A DNA stretch of 64,000 nucleotides from positions 11,656,001 to 11,720,000 of the forward strand of contig NC_071331.1 in assembly GCF_010183535.1 (NCBI RefSeq), written 5' to 3'. Source of the DNA: Caenorhabditis remanei (Eukaryota; Nematoda; Chromadorea; Rhabditida; Rhabditidae). This document shows positions 51,083 through 64,000 of this stretch, in pieces (within the stretch, counting starts at the first letter, position 1; each line of letters begins with the position of its first letter). The translations under genes were made by a program, and so were the position numbers. Below the pieces are notes generated by a model that saw nothing but the letters and a program-made list of their open reading frames with translations, made no database searches and was not told the DNA's origin.

Positions 51083-54000
51083 TTCGAATAATAAGAAGCT
51101 AGGCATTGGACCGAAAGGGTTTTGAAGTGATTGTTTCTAATTTTATTGCCCTTATGTTTTGATTCTCATCCCCCTCCTCTCCCTCTTGTTTCCTTATCTT
51201 TTTGTTTCTTTTCTACTGAAGCCGCCATTCATGGATCAACTCCGCCCACTACTTTCCGCCTCTCTCGGATCCACTTTTTTTCAGATACAGTATCTATTTC
51301 TCGCCGATTTTCTTCTGGAAGTTTTCGATTTGCGGAAAGAGAGGAAGAAGATTAGGACAGGTGGAAACTATGTGACCGTTTGTGAAATATCATTTGACTG
51401 AAGGACTGAAGAAATTGAAACAAGAAATAGGGAAACGTCGGAAAGGTTGAGGTCATTCTACAGTATACTTAGTAGAGATTTTGCAAAAAGTGTAGCAGAA
51501 TGAAGACAGTTCTGATACAAATTAGCTAAACAATAAAAAAATAAACGTGAGCTAAGAAAAACTGTCAACTAAAAATTACAGTTTCTGGCATAAACTTTGA
51601 GAGAAAATGTTTTCCAAAATTGCTGAAACTGAATTGTTTTGAAATTAAAGTCGTACGAACGAACTTTGAAAATTTCGAAATCAGTTATAATAACTTCTGT
51701 GAAACGGTCTAGATTTGTGTAGGAAGATTGATTCGGTTTGACCTTTCTGATTAAAAAAGATTTGAAATGTCTACGGTAGTTGATACCGAGGTGTAGAGGA
51801 AAGATAGAGATAAGTACCAAATTTTGCCGTTTCTGCAATTTGTTGTGACTATCTGGAAAATTTTTAATGTTGTTCAGGTCGTAGCCGACTCCATACTCTT
51901 ATTTCAGTAAAAGATCTCATACTTTTGAAACACAACTCATTTCTCAAAGAGAATATCTGCTCCTTTCAGGCAACTAGTGGAAACATCAACTATGTCTAAA
52001 GACCTTCATTTTTTAAGTAAATGTTTTTTGTTTCATTCACTTCAGTTCTACAATCACATTCTTGTTTATTGGTCATCGATCTTATTTTGTGAGCAGTCAT
52101 CTTTTCAGTTTTGGGAAGGACAACTCAAATGTAGTTAAGCCTGGAATCATCTCAATTCAGTGTATCCCTTAACAATTATTGCAAACTTCAATCATTTCGG
52201 TGACAGATATTAGTCTTTTGAATTAAAAAACAATTAAAAATTAATCATCAACCATTCATTGACACTTTCCTACTAGAATTCAATTCTGATCAACCAGTGC
52301 TTACTTTACACTCTCTGCCTTATTCCTTTTCGGTTTCCCTTTCTCCCACCTCCTTCATTTTCTACCGTATCCATTCCTTTAAAAGATCTTATCACGATTT
52401 ATCAAAGTATTTTCTAATTTTGGGTGCCATTGCGAGATCAAATGAACTTGTTGATCTATCAAAACAGAAACGATACAATTTGGGATCTGGTCGTAATGAC
52501 ATACCCAATCCCAGATTTTTTCAAATAGGAGTGAAGATTTATTGATTTATTTCCAACCTGTAAACTGAAAATAGAGACTTTGGATCATGAATGTTTTCAA
52601 TACCAATTGAGCCTGCTACTAGTCCGAATGGGATGGGGAAATTTTCTATTCTCATAGTCTATTTACCTTAACAGAAAATTACAGTTTCCAAATGTAAATA
52701 TAACCTGGGCGGTTATTTTCTATCTGATATATACGTCATAACAGATCATTATTTTGAAACATAAGTTTTTTTTCTGATTCCTGTCTATTTCTGAAGGTTC
52801 TCTAAAAGTTTTTTATCAAATGGACCGGTATACTATTGACTCACATCTGGGTATTCTCTTTTCCGGAATTCATCTACAACTTTTTCTGACCTGATATCAC
52901 TTTTTCAGGCTAACAACTAAATGCTCAACGTTCTCATTCTTCGAAGGTTGAATGAACTGAATTAGGTTTTTAATGAAATCTACTAAATAATTATGTTGAA
53001 ACAGGAAGATAAGGAAAAACTTGCAATCTTTTGAATTTCAGATTGAGATGGAAATGAGAAGCGAAATTGAAAGCAAAGATAACAATTCCATCTGTTATTC
53101 TAACTTAAAGAGCAGGAAACTCGCGGATCAGAATATTTAATAAATTCTTATTATAAAACTTGATGATGCAGTGAAAGTTCTAAAATACTATTGAATCTCA
53201 AGATATAGCGTACACACAATTTATAGAAAGTAATGAAAAAAATAAATTTGGCTCTCTACATAAAAAATGTTATAGAAAAGTGCGAATTATAAGCTGTTTT
53301 GAGCAAACTTCCAAGAATTGAATACGCCCACAAAAATAACAAATCGAAACAATATTTTCCCCTCCCCTTGTCGTCCCGATCCAACTCAGTACTCTTCGCA
53401 GTCATCATTCACACCTAAAAGTAACGTCTGCGTCTCTTCTTCTCACACACCATTTCCTCATCTCTGCGTGAGACATCCTTCTCATCTCAAGGTGCTTCGA
53501 ATCGAAAATCGGAATGACCAATCAGTTGATCGGTCAAAAATTATCAAGAAAACGGGAATACCAAAATGAATACTATTTGGGACGAATCACAACGTACAGA
53601 AACTTATTCACATTACTTTTGAATTTGCTTTCACTTTTTTTTGAATATGATTTTTTTTTTGAAAAAAAAGTAATGCAATGAATCGGACTAGTAAGTGGAA
53701 CATGACGAAACGATTGAAAGATCAAAGTGTGAAAACTCAATTAGAAAAGAAAACGTTATATCATATTGAATGATGTCATTTTGGAACGAAATTTTAGTGA
53801 ACTGAGAAGATCAACTATGTCAAGTGAAGTGATAGAAACGTTTGGAACCAAACTAGCATGTTGTTTTACGAAACTTATGCTTCAGAACAGTTTGAAAAAT
53901 CAGATCTAGGTGTATCGAAATCGTGTCAAAAATTTCTCCAGCTACTTGGTATATTCCTGCTACCGTATTTTTTCGCTGTCGAAATTCCCACTTTTTTCTA

Positions 54001-55786
54001 AATTTCCCGTTTGATGATCTGAGCGGCATAGCAGATATCTTAAATAAGAAAAAAAAGTTGTAATTTTTAATCTTCGTTGCTTTTTAATTAGTCTAGACGT
54101 TAAGAGAACGATAGAAACCGATATCTTGGATATAAACAAAATAACTGGAACAGTGGATTTCGTTCCAGATGAATTCGGACTCTCTTTAAAAAAGGTCTTC
54201 ATGATGTTTCAGAATTCAATGATGCACATTTTCTGGAATTTTCCACTCCAAATTAGATGTTATTGGAAAGTTTCTGTTTCAATGTCTTCATAAGATTTAT
54301 TTGAAGTCAAAACTGTTATTGTTGGCGATGTGTTCTTTCAAATAGTGTTATTTATCTCCGGTTTCCAAATAGTATCTTTTTAAATTCAGTAGAACTTCAC
54401 TCGACGACAGCTCTCCTCAATTTTTCCTTAAAAATCTGGTTTTGTAAGCAAAATTTGTTATTTATTAATTCTCGTTTCTCAAATAGTACGTCCCAACGAA
54501 TGAGTGATGACTTGGAATACCCTTCGTGATTACTGTAGCCAATTTAAGTGTATTCGTTTTCTTTGGAAAATATCCCGATTCTTCTAGTGGACCACTTTGG
54601 ATACTAATGATATACTCTGTTCTGAGTACTCTGAACTCTAATTTTTGAAACTGTTTGCTTAGGAATTTCCGTCTGAACAAAGATTTGCAGTATTCCAATC
54701 ACTAAAGATTTCTAACGTTTCAAATCCAACTAAAAATTAAAATTTTAGATGAGATTTATTAAACTCAGTCGATTGCAACAAGTTGAAATATTGGAATTCT
54801 GAAACCGTAATCTAGTAAAAACCGGAACATGCAAATTGAATATTCTAGAAAAAGTCTTAAATTATAGAAATTCAGAAAATGAAAATTGCTAAATTTTTGT
54901 AGTTGAAATCTCTCTTAGGGTTTGCGGTATGACAGTTGAAGTTAGCTGCACTATCTTTTATTCCATCTTGAGCCGCTCTCTTTCGAAGAATGATAACTTT
55001 AAAAACTGAAATGCTATCAAAAAGTTGTTAACTATAAAAATGTAGACAATAAAGTTTGCTACATTTCTTCAGTGGACAACATCTTGATAGCCCTTCTAGT
55101 TTTAGAGATATGCCACTTCAAAATCAAGTACTGTAAACAGTTTCGATCGCTTTATGCGTATACAGAGAGGATGACCACTGGTTCAATTTCGGCTGGTAGT
55201 GAATAAGATTTGGTATATTTTGTAAGATTTTGAGACAGTTTTCCGAGCATTTTCACAAGAATTCACTGGGAAACACAGAAAAGATTGATTTTTGGAAAAA
55301 ATTAACTGAAAAAGAAGCGAATTTCTCCTGAAATCGAAACAAATTTTACAATCAAGTTTTAAAAGTTATGTTCTCTACGATGGCGATTCGCCATTTTTTC
55401 GCTTACTTTATAAAATTCTTCTGTTATTTTTGTGTGAGATTTCTTGTCGATTGAGAGGAAATCAAGATCACTCACTCACTCGTAATACAACAAATTCGCA
55501 AAAAGAGGTTAATGAGTGACACCAAAGAAACTAACGGTTCATGTTTACTCTCCCAGGTTTCCTGCAAAGATGTAATGATTGAAAAGAGGAATTGGAACTT
55601 CTCACAACTTCAAAATATGAACTGAAAAAGAGAATAAAGAAATGACAAATAATTCATATTTCTATTCGACACGTGGAGAAAATATCTGTAACAGGGGACA
55701 TAAATGTTTAAAATTTAGCTATTAACAGAATTCTTGTCTATTATAAATATTTACAGACGAAAAACAAAGCGAATTATCCGAAGAAT
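51083..55786. other. Non-coding stretch between MLT-10-like and coiled-coil genes, copy B
   Basis: Counterpart of 25591-32925 without the transposons. No reading frame is conserved between the copies. It contains the empty sites of the copy-A mariner (near 52701) and MITE (near 55574). Confidence 0.5.
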
Positions 55787-58374
55787 TTAATGCTTCTTGA
55801 ATGCGAAGATGGAGTTACGTCTCTTCTTTTTCTCCACTCCTCCTCCCTTTCGAACATTCTCCTCGTCGGCTGATGGCGAGTTGACGTCGGCCATTTCGAC
55901 GACATACGAGCTTTGCAGGTGTGGTTTCACTTTCTCGTTTCGAGACGTCAAGATCCCAATTCTTTCCTTCGTGGTGCCTGATGGAGTGAATGGTGGCTTG
56001 AATTCAGAAGTGGAAGCAAGTGTATTTGTATCAGATCGCATCGAAGAGCGGGCGGTCGAGCATCGCTCGAACAAGTCGTAGTTGGAGCAGATTGACTCAC
56101 GTGGATTGCTCTGAAAAATAGAAGTTTTTATTTGGAATTTTGAAAAATTTGTTTACCTTGAATCCAATCGGTGTTCCTCTGATCGAATCGATGGAATTCA
56201 TGTCGAAATTGAATGCGATCGACTTCCGCGGCGTCTGCTCGACGTTTCTCTTCAACTCCTCCTCAGTTTCGAGCGGACCTTCTTTCGAGAGGTATTCGAC
56301 GAGGCTGTCTGGAGTGTCGCATCGTTCGATAGGCGATGGAGGGTCTTCTTGGAAAAGTTCTGTAAAAAATGTTATGATTTGAAATCCCTTGCTATCTTCA
56401 CTCACTAATTCTTTCCTCCAAGTAGCATTTCTTCTGCTCAACTTCCGATTTCATCTTGGTCATCGACTCAAGTTGGTCAATCAGCTTTTCGTTCTGCTCT
56501 CGGCACTCTTTCATCTCTGATTCGTGTTGGGCTACCTCATTCTGGTTTTTGAAAACTATGTTCTCCATATTCTCTCTCAACAGTTCGATTTCTTTCTTCT
56601 TTTCTTCCAAAGCATTCTGCAGTTTGGAGTACCGATCGTTAAACTGTGCAGTTGATGCATCTCGGATCAATTGCTCATTCTTCAGAATATCTTTTGTTCG
56701 TTCTAACTGTTGAGATAGCACCAGATTCATCGATTCTTTTCCCTTCACATCAACTTGAAGTTCTTCTATTTTCTTCTTTGCACCTTCGAGGCATGCCTTC
56801 GCCGATAAGAATCCTTCGGAATTCTGATGATTCGCCATGTCCGTGTTCAACACCTGCTCTTTCAGTTCGGCAAGAACTTTCTCCATTCCATTCTTGTCAG
56901 ATTTCGCCGCTTTCAACTCGTTTCGGAGGCGTTCAACCTTAGAGTGGGCCATCTTCGCTCGCTCCGTATGATCTTGCTGACATTTTTCCAGCTGCGCCTG
57001 GAATCGTTCTCTCTGTTCGCTCATTTCAGTCTTTGCATTGTCAGCTTCTTGTCTGTTTCGTGCAGATTCCAGACTCAACGACTCGACTGTACTCGTCAAT
57101 CTCTTGTTCTCCCCATGAAGATTCGTCTTGAGCTCCTCCAAACTGGTCAGGTGATCAGCCATACTTCGATTCTCTTCAAGCACAGAGCGGAGCTGCTCTT
57201 CGAGATCGCTTTCCTTCTTCTGATACCCTTGGAACTCCATTTCGTTGGTATCACGGAGTTTTCGCATCTCCTTCATGCACTTTTCCAGAGATTCTGTAGT
57301 CGTGGCAAGTTTCGAAGCGAGTTTTTCTTTCTCCTTCTCTAATTCCTCCAGATGCCGTTGCTCACTTCTGAGCGTTGTACGGCTTTCGGCGAGTTGTTTA
57401 GTGACGGCTTCCACTTCGAGTTGCTTTGATTCCATTTCGGCTGTCATCTTTTGAACACGTTCTTCCGCGAGTTCTGCGTTATCTCGCTTCCCAGCAACCT
57501 CTTGTTTGAGAGAATCGATACTGAAAAAGTTATTTTAGTACTTTTTATTTATATAATTCGTTTCTAGCTACTCACGCGATCTTATTCGCTCGACTTTCCG
57601 TCTTCAGCTTTCCATTCTCTTCTTCCAACTCCTCCACGCGTTGCTCTGCCTCAAGCATCTGCCGTTGTGCTTGCTTGAGCTGTTGCTCGATTCTCATGAA
57701 CTTCATTGTTGGGGAATCAACAGCATCCGCTATAGGACTTCTTCTGGCGGTCGATGAGGCTGTTCGAAGACGACGAGCAGTTGCTGTGGGTGTCACAAAA
57801 GTGCTGTTGATGAAATTGTTCCGTGGAGGTGTTCTCATTCCACTCAACACTTCTACATTCTCCGGACGAATCAGAAAACTCCACCAGTCATCAACGCTGT
57901 CTTGTGAATAAAGTTTGTCGAAATAGGCGAACATGTCGAGAAGAACGGTGCTGTTGAATCCTATCTCTGTTGCAAGTTTTTCGAGGACGTTTGTCAGCAA
58001 TTCCGAGTGGTCCTTGCGGAGAAACTCGAGGAACAAAGCGTAGAACTTGCAGATTTCGAGGAGATTTCCTTTCGCAGCCGCTTTGGGATCCAACGCCTCC
58101 ACCAAAGACCCATTGACCATATTCATCTTTCTGTGCAAGACCTCGTAGAACAGATCTGAATTGCGGAACTCTTTTGTATCGCATTTCCTGAAAAGTTAAA
58201 TTTTAGGTTATGACGTAATACAAATAAAATTACTTACATAATTTTGGCGATGAATCCTCCTTGCTTTTCCCAGAGATCAGTCATTGAACTGATCGATTCT
58301 GTGTCACTGAAAACTGTGGCGAAGTGGTTCGTCAGCTGCACAAATGAGTCGACGAGCACCGAGTCGACACTCAT
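55787..58374 (-). CDS. NuMA/LIN-5-like coiled-coil protein, copy B, 796 aa
   Basis: Five exons: 58374-58238, 58187-57576, 57520-56406, 56359-56157 and 56110-55787. Their lengths are identical to those of copy A, all splice sites are intact and there is no frameshift. By eye about 20 of 796 residues differ from copy A, several clustered in one coiled-coil segment (AHSKVERLRNELKAAKSD here, ADSKIERLQNELDAAKSD in copy A). The start codon context, trans-splice acceptor and upstream E2F-like site are conserved. Both copies look functional. The family assignment carries the same caveat as for copy A. Confidence 0.75.
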
Positions 58375-60200
58375 TTTTGCTGAAAATTTATGAAAATTAA
58401 CGGGAAAAATCAAAACACACGCAAAAAACAACGAAAATCAAGTAAAGAGGGAGGTGAATTCAAAATAAGCGCGCACAATTTCTGCGTCTCTTCACTCCCA
58501 TACGTCGGCGCTCTCTTCGATTAGCACACTCTCTCACTATTCTATTTAATCGGCGGGAAACGGCAAATATGGAAATTCAACTGGTAGTTCAGAAAGATGA
58601 GAGTTTGAACAAAAGGGAATAGAAGAGAGGCAAAATTTTCAGAATTCGAGGAAAATGGGACTTGCATGTAGAAAAATATAAACATTTTGGCTACAAAACG
58701 GCAAAAACTCAAAGAAAAACGTGGGAAAAAACTATTTTTAAGTTATTATTCGGAAAAAATCTGTAAAACCATAAACCAACGGAACCAAAATGACACAAAA
58801 ATGATAAAAGTTCCGTTTGCAAACGGAAATTTAATCGCGTTTAAACAAGCGACTCAAAGTTTCAAATCGTGGTGAGACCAACTCTGAAAGAGAGTCATGC
58901 GCCTTTAAAGATTACTGTAAGATAACTATTTATGAGCAAATTTTTGTCAAATAATTTTGTCTTGAAATCAACGAATTTCCAGTTTAGAGGAGTTTTTGCA
59001 TCAAAATTTCAACTAAAACTCGTAAATAATTATTCAAAAAATAGTTTAATCTAAAATTGAAGTTTCGAGGGTGAAAAAAAAACCGAAACCCAGCAAACAC
59101 GCAAAATTTGCGAATCTGAACGGCTTCTCAGGTTCTTTTCATAAATATGGTTTGTTTTCATAGAGTTTTAAAATAAAAACTAAAGCACAAAAACAACTTA
59201 AACAGATTCTACAGCAGAATGTTCCAGATTTTTCATATAATGCCATTTTTAGATGACTTTTCCCGCTTTCCAGCTTTCCAGCTTTAATTTCTCCAGTTAT
59301 ACTTATATCTTCCGACGATGATCTTCTCTATTTCTTCCATTTCAAGACAACATCGCCTCATGGAATTCTGGATTCAGAAAAATTTAGAACACTTTCTTTT
59401 CTCTCTGCATTCATCTTGAAAGATAATAAATTTCCAGTTAAAACTTCTGCAAAAATTCTTCTCTTTCTCTCATTTTCTCCCACCCTTTATCATTCTCTCA
59501 CTTAACTTCACTCTACACCGTATAGTATTTTATCTTTTGCAAATTTTCAGTAAAAACTCAACTGTTACAGTAATCATTGTAAGGTTTTAATTTCAAATAA
59601 AAATATAATTTTGGTTCCTGTTCAAAAAGAAGAATGTTCCGTTTCATCGTGGTTTTGTTTTCAGATTGAAATTTCGAAGTAACTAGTCTTTCTCTTTTCC
59701 TATTAATCAAACTTACTCGTATTCCTGTTTTCTATTTTCCACTGTTTCCGTCTAATTTCATTACTAACTCATAACTCTTCCTATAATCGTTTTTGCTCTC
59801 AACTCAAATCTACCTCCCCCTTTCTCTCCCATCTACCGTAACCCATCTCTTATTCTCTCTCCGCGTGAACTTTTCCACTTTTTCTCTTCATCTTCGTCCA
59901 TCTTCCGAACCTTCTAATCAAAACCTATCAATCTGACAGAAGCTGTCGAAAACTGGATTCTTCTCAACGGAACAAGGCGTATTCTTTTCAAGAAATAACA
60001 AGAGGGACTTCTTCTTTTCCCAATATTCAATATTTTATAACTAATGACAATTAAGACAAGAAAAAGACACAAGACAATCCCAGAGGTCCCAAGAAAATAC
60101 ATCACAGCAATCATCAATAAATTAGAATTTAAAAAAAGAAAAAATAATAAACTAAAGAGAAGAGTAAAGCGAAGACAAGAGGAATAAGTGGAATCAGAAA
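58375..60200. other. Upstream region of the coiled-coil gene and 3' flank of bre-1, copy B
   Basis: Counterpart of 35514-37324. The first roughly 700 bp next to the coiled-coil gene are almost identical between copies, more so than the rest. No exon. Confidence 0.5.
58552..58560. promoter_or_regulatory. E2F-like site upstream of the coiled-coil gene, copy B
   Basis: GGCGGGAAA at the same position as in copy A. Confidence 0.4.
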
Positions 60201-61914
60201 TTATGCCATTGGATTGGACTTCATAAGGAGAATGTCACTGGCAACCATCTCTTTGACGAGTTCCTGCAAAAATCGATCGAATTCAAATTTTCATTTCTAT
60301 TCATAAATATATGAACTTACCGGAACAGTAACCTTCGCTTCCCATCCGAGAGTCTTCTTCGCCTTTTCTGGATTTCCCAAAAGGGTCTCGACCTCAGTTG
60401 GTCTGTAGTATTTTGGAGACACTTTCACTCGAATCACTCCATTTTTATTCTTTCCAACTTCTTCCACACCTTCTCCTTCCCATTGAAGTTCTTCTCCAAT
60501 TTCAGCGAAAGCGAGATTACAGAATTCTCTGACACTGAATTGTTTTCCAGTGGCAATCACAAAGTCATCTGGAGCATCATGTTGGAGGATTCTCCACATA
60601 GCTTCGACGTACTCTCTGGCGTGTCCCCAATCACGGAGAGCACTCAGATTTCCAAGTTCGATGGATTCCTGTTGTCCGAGGCTGATTTTGGCAACGGAAC
60701 GAGTAATCTTACGGGTTACGAAGGTCTCTCCTGGAAAATTATTTTCAGTTTCAAATAATTTTATTATCAGAAAAGTGGGACTTAAAAATTGTTTGGCTGT
60801 GCTAAAACCCTTTCGCTCACCTCTACGTGGACTCTCATGATTGAAGAGAATTCCATTACATGCAAACATGTTGTACGCCTCACGATAGTTAACCACAATC
60901 CAATATCCATACATCTTGGCAACAGCGTATGGAGATCTTGGATAGAATGGAGTCTTCTCACTTTGTGGAATCTCTTGTACTTTTCCATACAATTCAGAAG
61001 TCGACGCTTGATAGAAACGGACTTTTTCAGTCAAACGGCATGCGTGGATAGCGTCGAGAAGACGGAGAGTTCCGACGGCGTCAACTTCAGCAGTGTATTC
61101 TGGCAGGTCGAACGAGACTTTGACATGGGATTGAGCAGCCAAGTGGTATACCTGGAATATGAAAACCGGCCTTTCAATCAATCCTAATAGGGAACGGTTT
61201 CATTTGTAAATCTTTAACAATTTACAGAAGCAGTAAACTGTTTGATTCAATATGCTCTCTATTCTTGTTCATTTCAGCAAAACTTTTAGAAATGAATTTC
61301 CTGTTTCTGACTCATCATGAATTCGTGGGTCGATCAAAATTTATATTGTAGCTAGAAATGTCTTAGAGGAAATTTAATAAACTCGAAACTAACCTCAGTG
61401 GGCTCAATCGTCGAAATCAACTTGATCAAACAAGACGAATCAGTCATATCTCCATAATGAAGAGAGAATGAAGAATCCCCGTGATGAGTGATTGGATTAC
61501 TGTAGAGATGCTCGATACGGGCGGTGTTGAATGACGACGAACGACGGATGATTCCGTGAACTTTGTATCCTTTCGAGAGGAGAAGCTCAGCAAGGTAGGA
61601 GCCGTCCTGGAATACAAAACTTTCGGTTTCAAAACATCAATTTCCAGTCTTCAATTAAATGGAAAAAATAGTCTTCTTGCCTGATCATCATGTACTAACC
61701 TGCCCAGAAATTCCCGTGATAAGAGCCACTTTACGTGCTCTGAAAGCTGCTAAATCCGCTGCTGGAGTCGTCATCACTTCGTGACTTTGTCCGATACACG
61801 CTTCGAGACCCTGCAATTGAAGGATATTGAATTAAAGGTCAATGGAACCCGGACCCAAAAGCACAGAGGTATGAATTCGGAACACTAGGTATTTACCGTT
61901 TCACCAGCAGACAT
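60201..61914 (-). CDS. bre-1: GDP-mannose 4,6-dehydratase, 381 aa, complete gene
   Basis: Six exons in phase: 61914-61897, 61810-61700, 61606-61394, 61151-60821, 60730-60321 and 60263-60201. It converts GDP-mannose to GDP-4-keto-6-deoxymannose, the first step of GDP-fucose synthesis in the cytosol. Visible features are the NAD(P)-binding loop ITGISGQDGSY at about residues 37-47, RRSSSFNT just after it, the short-chain dehydrogenase residues TSE (165-167) and YAVAK (Y189, K193), and the GMD signature [14 protein letters not shown]. The length is close to that of animal GMDs. Two of the C. elegans GMD genes are bre-1 and gmd-2; I chose bre-1 because of the neighbourhood with pdzd-8 and unc-129 sequences. 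Exon 4 holds the right breakpoint of the duplication, so this is the only intact copy here. Two further first exons lie upstream. Confidence 0.92.
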
Positions 61915-62859
61915 TTTTGCTTCTTTTAATCCAAAAAGACTCGAATAAATGAGAGATTGAGAGGTGGCTTATCACTGTAGGTGATATCTCGAATGAATTG
62001 GGAAGCACAAAAGGGAAGTATCCAACCAACGAACACAAAACGACACGTTGTATGGAAATGATATGAAAAAAGAGAGAAAAGAGATACAATGGGCGAAGAG
62101 AAAGCAGAGAGACGTGGCACTTTGTGGATGTATATTTTGTATTGATGTACTCTCCGATCTGCTGAATAAACAAAAAATATGTACAAAATGGGGTTGGAAG
62201 ATAGGTTTTGATACAGTTTCGATGATTTCGGTGGTGCGAAAAATGAAAATGGAATGAATTATCTTTTGGAGCAGTATAATCCAAGTATGAAGAAAAACTC
62301 ATAAGAAACCAAGTGGTGAAACAGAAAAAAATTGGTTTCTCATTTCAGAAATTTTAGTTTCGTGCTATTGGAATGGTTCTCTGGCTTGTTAAAAGATATT
62401 GAATGATCTATAAATCAGTGCGGATATTTTCCATCCCTTAACAATAATTTTCAGATCTTCAAAGTTTTATCAATTCTTGAAACAGAAAAAAATGAGATGA
62501 TTTCTGTTTCAATATGTTCAAAAATACTGTTTCTGATTAAAATATTTGCTAAGATTATTAAATAAAATTCATGGAATAAATGTTAGGAGAAAAAAGTCCG
62601 GGTGTGACAAAAATGTTGGTTTTGTATATTTGAAACATTCGAACAATAGTTTTTTTTGAAATTTCATGTTTCAGCAGGATATTATTTAAATGGTTCTCAC
62701 AGTATGCTCGATCGGATCTGCTTAAAACATGAAGCATCGCATTCTGGAATTTAGAATTCACATTTTTAATCATGATTGTCAGATAAATCACAGTAGTTTT
62801 CCGATATATTCAATTTTTTAAAAAATATGCCACCTAATCAAAAACCCCATGATACATAC
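61915..62859. other. Alternative-promoter region of bre-1
   Basis: AT-rich and without other exons; it separates the proximal from the middle first exon. Longer open frames near 61926-62302 on the minus strand are not linked to any splice site. Confidence 0.45.
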
Positions 62860-62880
62860 CTCAACTTTACAGGTTCCCAT
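62860..62880 (-). CDS. bre-1: Possible alternative first exon of bre-1 (middle)
   Basis: It encodes MGTCKVE followed by a GTATG donor in phase 0, so it can splice directly to exon 2 ([10 protein letters not shown]) in place of MSAGET. It is very short, so support rests on the phase match and on GMD genes in nematodes having variable N-termini. Confidence 0.4.
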
Positions 62881-63218
62881 TGTTCCGATCATTTCGGAAA
62901 TATCAGAGAATTGAGAGTGTTTAGTAAGCATTACTGGCATAATAAATGAATAAAAACACACACACCAGACTAATTGATAAATATCAAATTGAAATAAAAA
63001 GAGAAAGTTGTTTGGGCTGTCCTTCTCTCAGTTCTCCTCCAAAAAGAAGGGGGATTTACGGATTGCAATCGGAATGGATGATGTGGAAAAACGATAGTCG
63101 GGAGGACCTAGATATTCTCGAATCGAGTGTGTAGATTGGAAAAGAGATTCATTTCGGAGATTTGAAATTTATGAAATGAGACGAAAGAGAAACAAAAAAC
63201 GAAAGGAAATTCCATTAC

Positions 63219-63275
63219 CTCAATGTTCTGATTTCTTGTTTCCGAATTGGTTTGTTGAGTTTCAGATGAGTTCAT
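63219..63275 (-). CDS. bre-1: Possible alternative first exon of bre-1 (distal)
   Basis: It encodes MNSSETQQTNSETRNQNIE followed by a GTAATG donor, again in phase 0 with exon 2. The residues are polar, like the variable N-terminal tails of GMD proteins. Confidence 0.4.
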
Positions 63276-63620
63276 AATTCTTTCAAAATATTTGGTAGTT
63301 TGAAATGGGAAACATAGGGAAATCGCTTTGAAGCGTGTCTGGGTATCCCAGGGAAACATATGGGAAAGGACGTATTACCATAGAAACAGAAAGCAACGGG
63401 AGGAATGAGGGGGAGTTTGTTCGAATGAGAAGAGTTTTGGAAAGTGTGATTCATTGATGATAATTTATGAGATGAAGAAATATCAAGTTCACAGATAACA
63501 CAACTAATTTATGAATTTTATGAAACAGTACAGATATTTTTGGGATTTACAGCATAATTTGAAGACTGGTTTTTATAATTTCGATGTAAAAGAAATATTA
63601 TATTACAGTTTCTGAAATAT

Positions 63621-63965
63621 CTAATAATTCCAAGCAGTTTTTCTCACATCAGTGATTTCTCCGACAAATTGGGAACATACGGAAGCGAGCTCTAGTGAGG
63701 ATTTTATTTTTGAATTTGTTACGTAAATTCCAATTAAAACCATAAAAATGTAAGTTCTCAGGATCACAGAGATCCAACTTCCATCCTCAATCCTCAGAAG
63801 AATAGAAAGACCACGAACATCAAGATATTTTGTTTTAAGTAAAAGCAGATGTTCAATGGAGCGTACTTGCATTTGTCGAAGTTTTGAAAATTTGAACACT
63901 TCTGTTTTGCCTAGATCGTACTTCTTTTCATTTGCTGAGTCCCTAGAACTACTGGAATATTCCAT
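63621..63965 (-). CDS. Possible exon of an unidentified membrane protein
   Basis: A 114-codon open frame running to a stop at 63621. It begins polar (SSRDSANEKKYDLGKTEVF), has a predicted membrane segment (SVILRTYIFMVLIGIYV) and a short polar end. An ATTCCAG acceptor lies at its upstream side near the window edge, so it may be the last exon of a gene continuing past 64000. I recognise no family; it may be chance. Confidence 0.3.
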   Translation of the reverse strand: MEYSSSSRDSANEKKYDLGKTEVFKFSKLRQMQVRSIEHLLLLKTKYLDVRGLSILLRIEDGSWISVILRTYIFMVLIGIYVTNSKIKSSLELASVCSQFVGEITDVRKTAWNY

Positions 63966-64000
63966 ATACAGTCGTTTTTAGATGAAACCAAAACTGTTAT

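Larger units (their letters stand above)
44477..60980. repeat. Large duplicated block, copy B
   Basis: Direct repeat of 19017-38594. It holds the MLT-10-like gene, an intronic U5 gene, the coiled-coil gene and the 3' part of bre-1, which here continues into the complete gene. It lacks all three copy-A transposon insertions but has its own differences, including an extra palindrome at about 46414-46558, an extra segment of about 88 bp near 52058-52147 and an exon-fusing deletion near 47022. Confidence 0.93.

Overview
This is nematode genomic DNA, almost certainly from a Caenorhabditis species. It is AT-rich, has short introns with TTTTCAG-type acceptors, and several start codons sit a few bases after a trans-splice-like acceptor. 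The genes recognised are an unc-129-type TGF-beta ligand, an MLT-10/MLT-TEN-type moulting protein, bre-1-type GDP-mannose 4,6-dehydratase, a pdzd-8-type fragment and U5 snRNA. From memory of the C. elegans map, unc-129, bre-1 and pdzd-8 all lie on chromosome IV, so this is probably the orthologous region. No database search was possible, and all exon models were built by hand from splice signals and reading phase.

Layout. (1) 1-12.9 kb: a seven-transmembrane chemoreceptor-like gene on the minus strand (2071-4214) in a TE-littered, otherwise gene-poor stretch with five foldback or inverted-repeat elements. (2) 12.9-18.2 kb: the TGF-beta ligand and a small secreted protein, both on the plus strand. 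(3) 18.4-18.6 kb: a U5 snRNA gene on the plus strand. (4) 19.0-38.6 kb, copy A of a large repeated block, all genes on the minus strand: MLT-10-like protein (708 aa) with a U5 snRNA gene in its third intron, then a NuMA/LIN-5-like coiled-coil protein (796 aa), then a truncated and TE-disrupted bre-1 remnant. (5) 38.6-44.5 kb, the spacer between copies: a 5'-truncated pdzd-8-like fragment with a probable 1-base frameshift, and a decayed mariner element. (6) 44.5-61.0 kb, copy B: the MLT-10-like gene with an in-frame internal deletion (655 aa), its own intronic U5 gene and an intact coiled-coil gene, running on into the complete bre-1 gene (60201-61914, with alternative first exons out to 63.3 kb). 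(7) A possible exon of another gene lies at the right edge.

How it fits together. The main event is a roughly 17-20 kb segmental duplication. Its left breakpoint falls exactly at the stop codon of the MLT-10-like gene and its right breakpoint lies inside a bre-1 exon. Copy A afterwards collected a mariner carrying a nested foldback element and a tRNA-like sequence, a hAT-like MITE inside bre-1 and a TA-flanked MITE; copy B has the empty sites. Copy B lost an exon boundary in the MLT-10-like gene. An uncollapsed haplotype in the assembly is an alternative explanation that must be excluded. Three U5 snRNA genes share the invariant loop, an Sm site, a 3' hairpin and a conserved element exactly 40 bp upstream.
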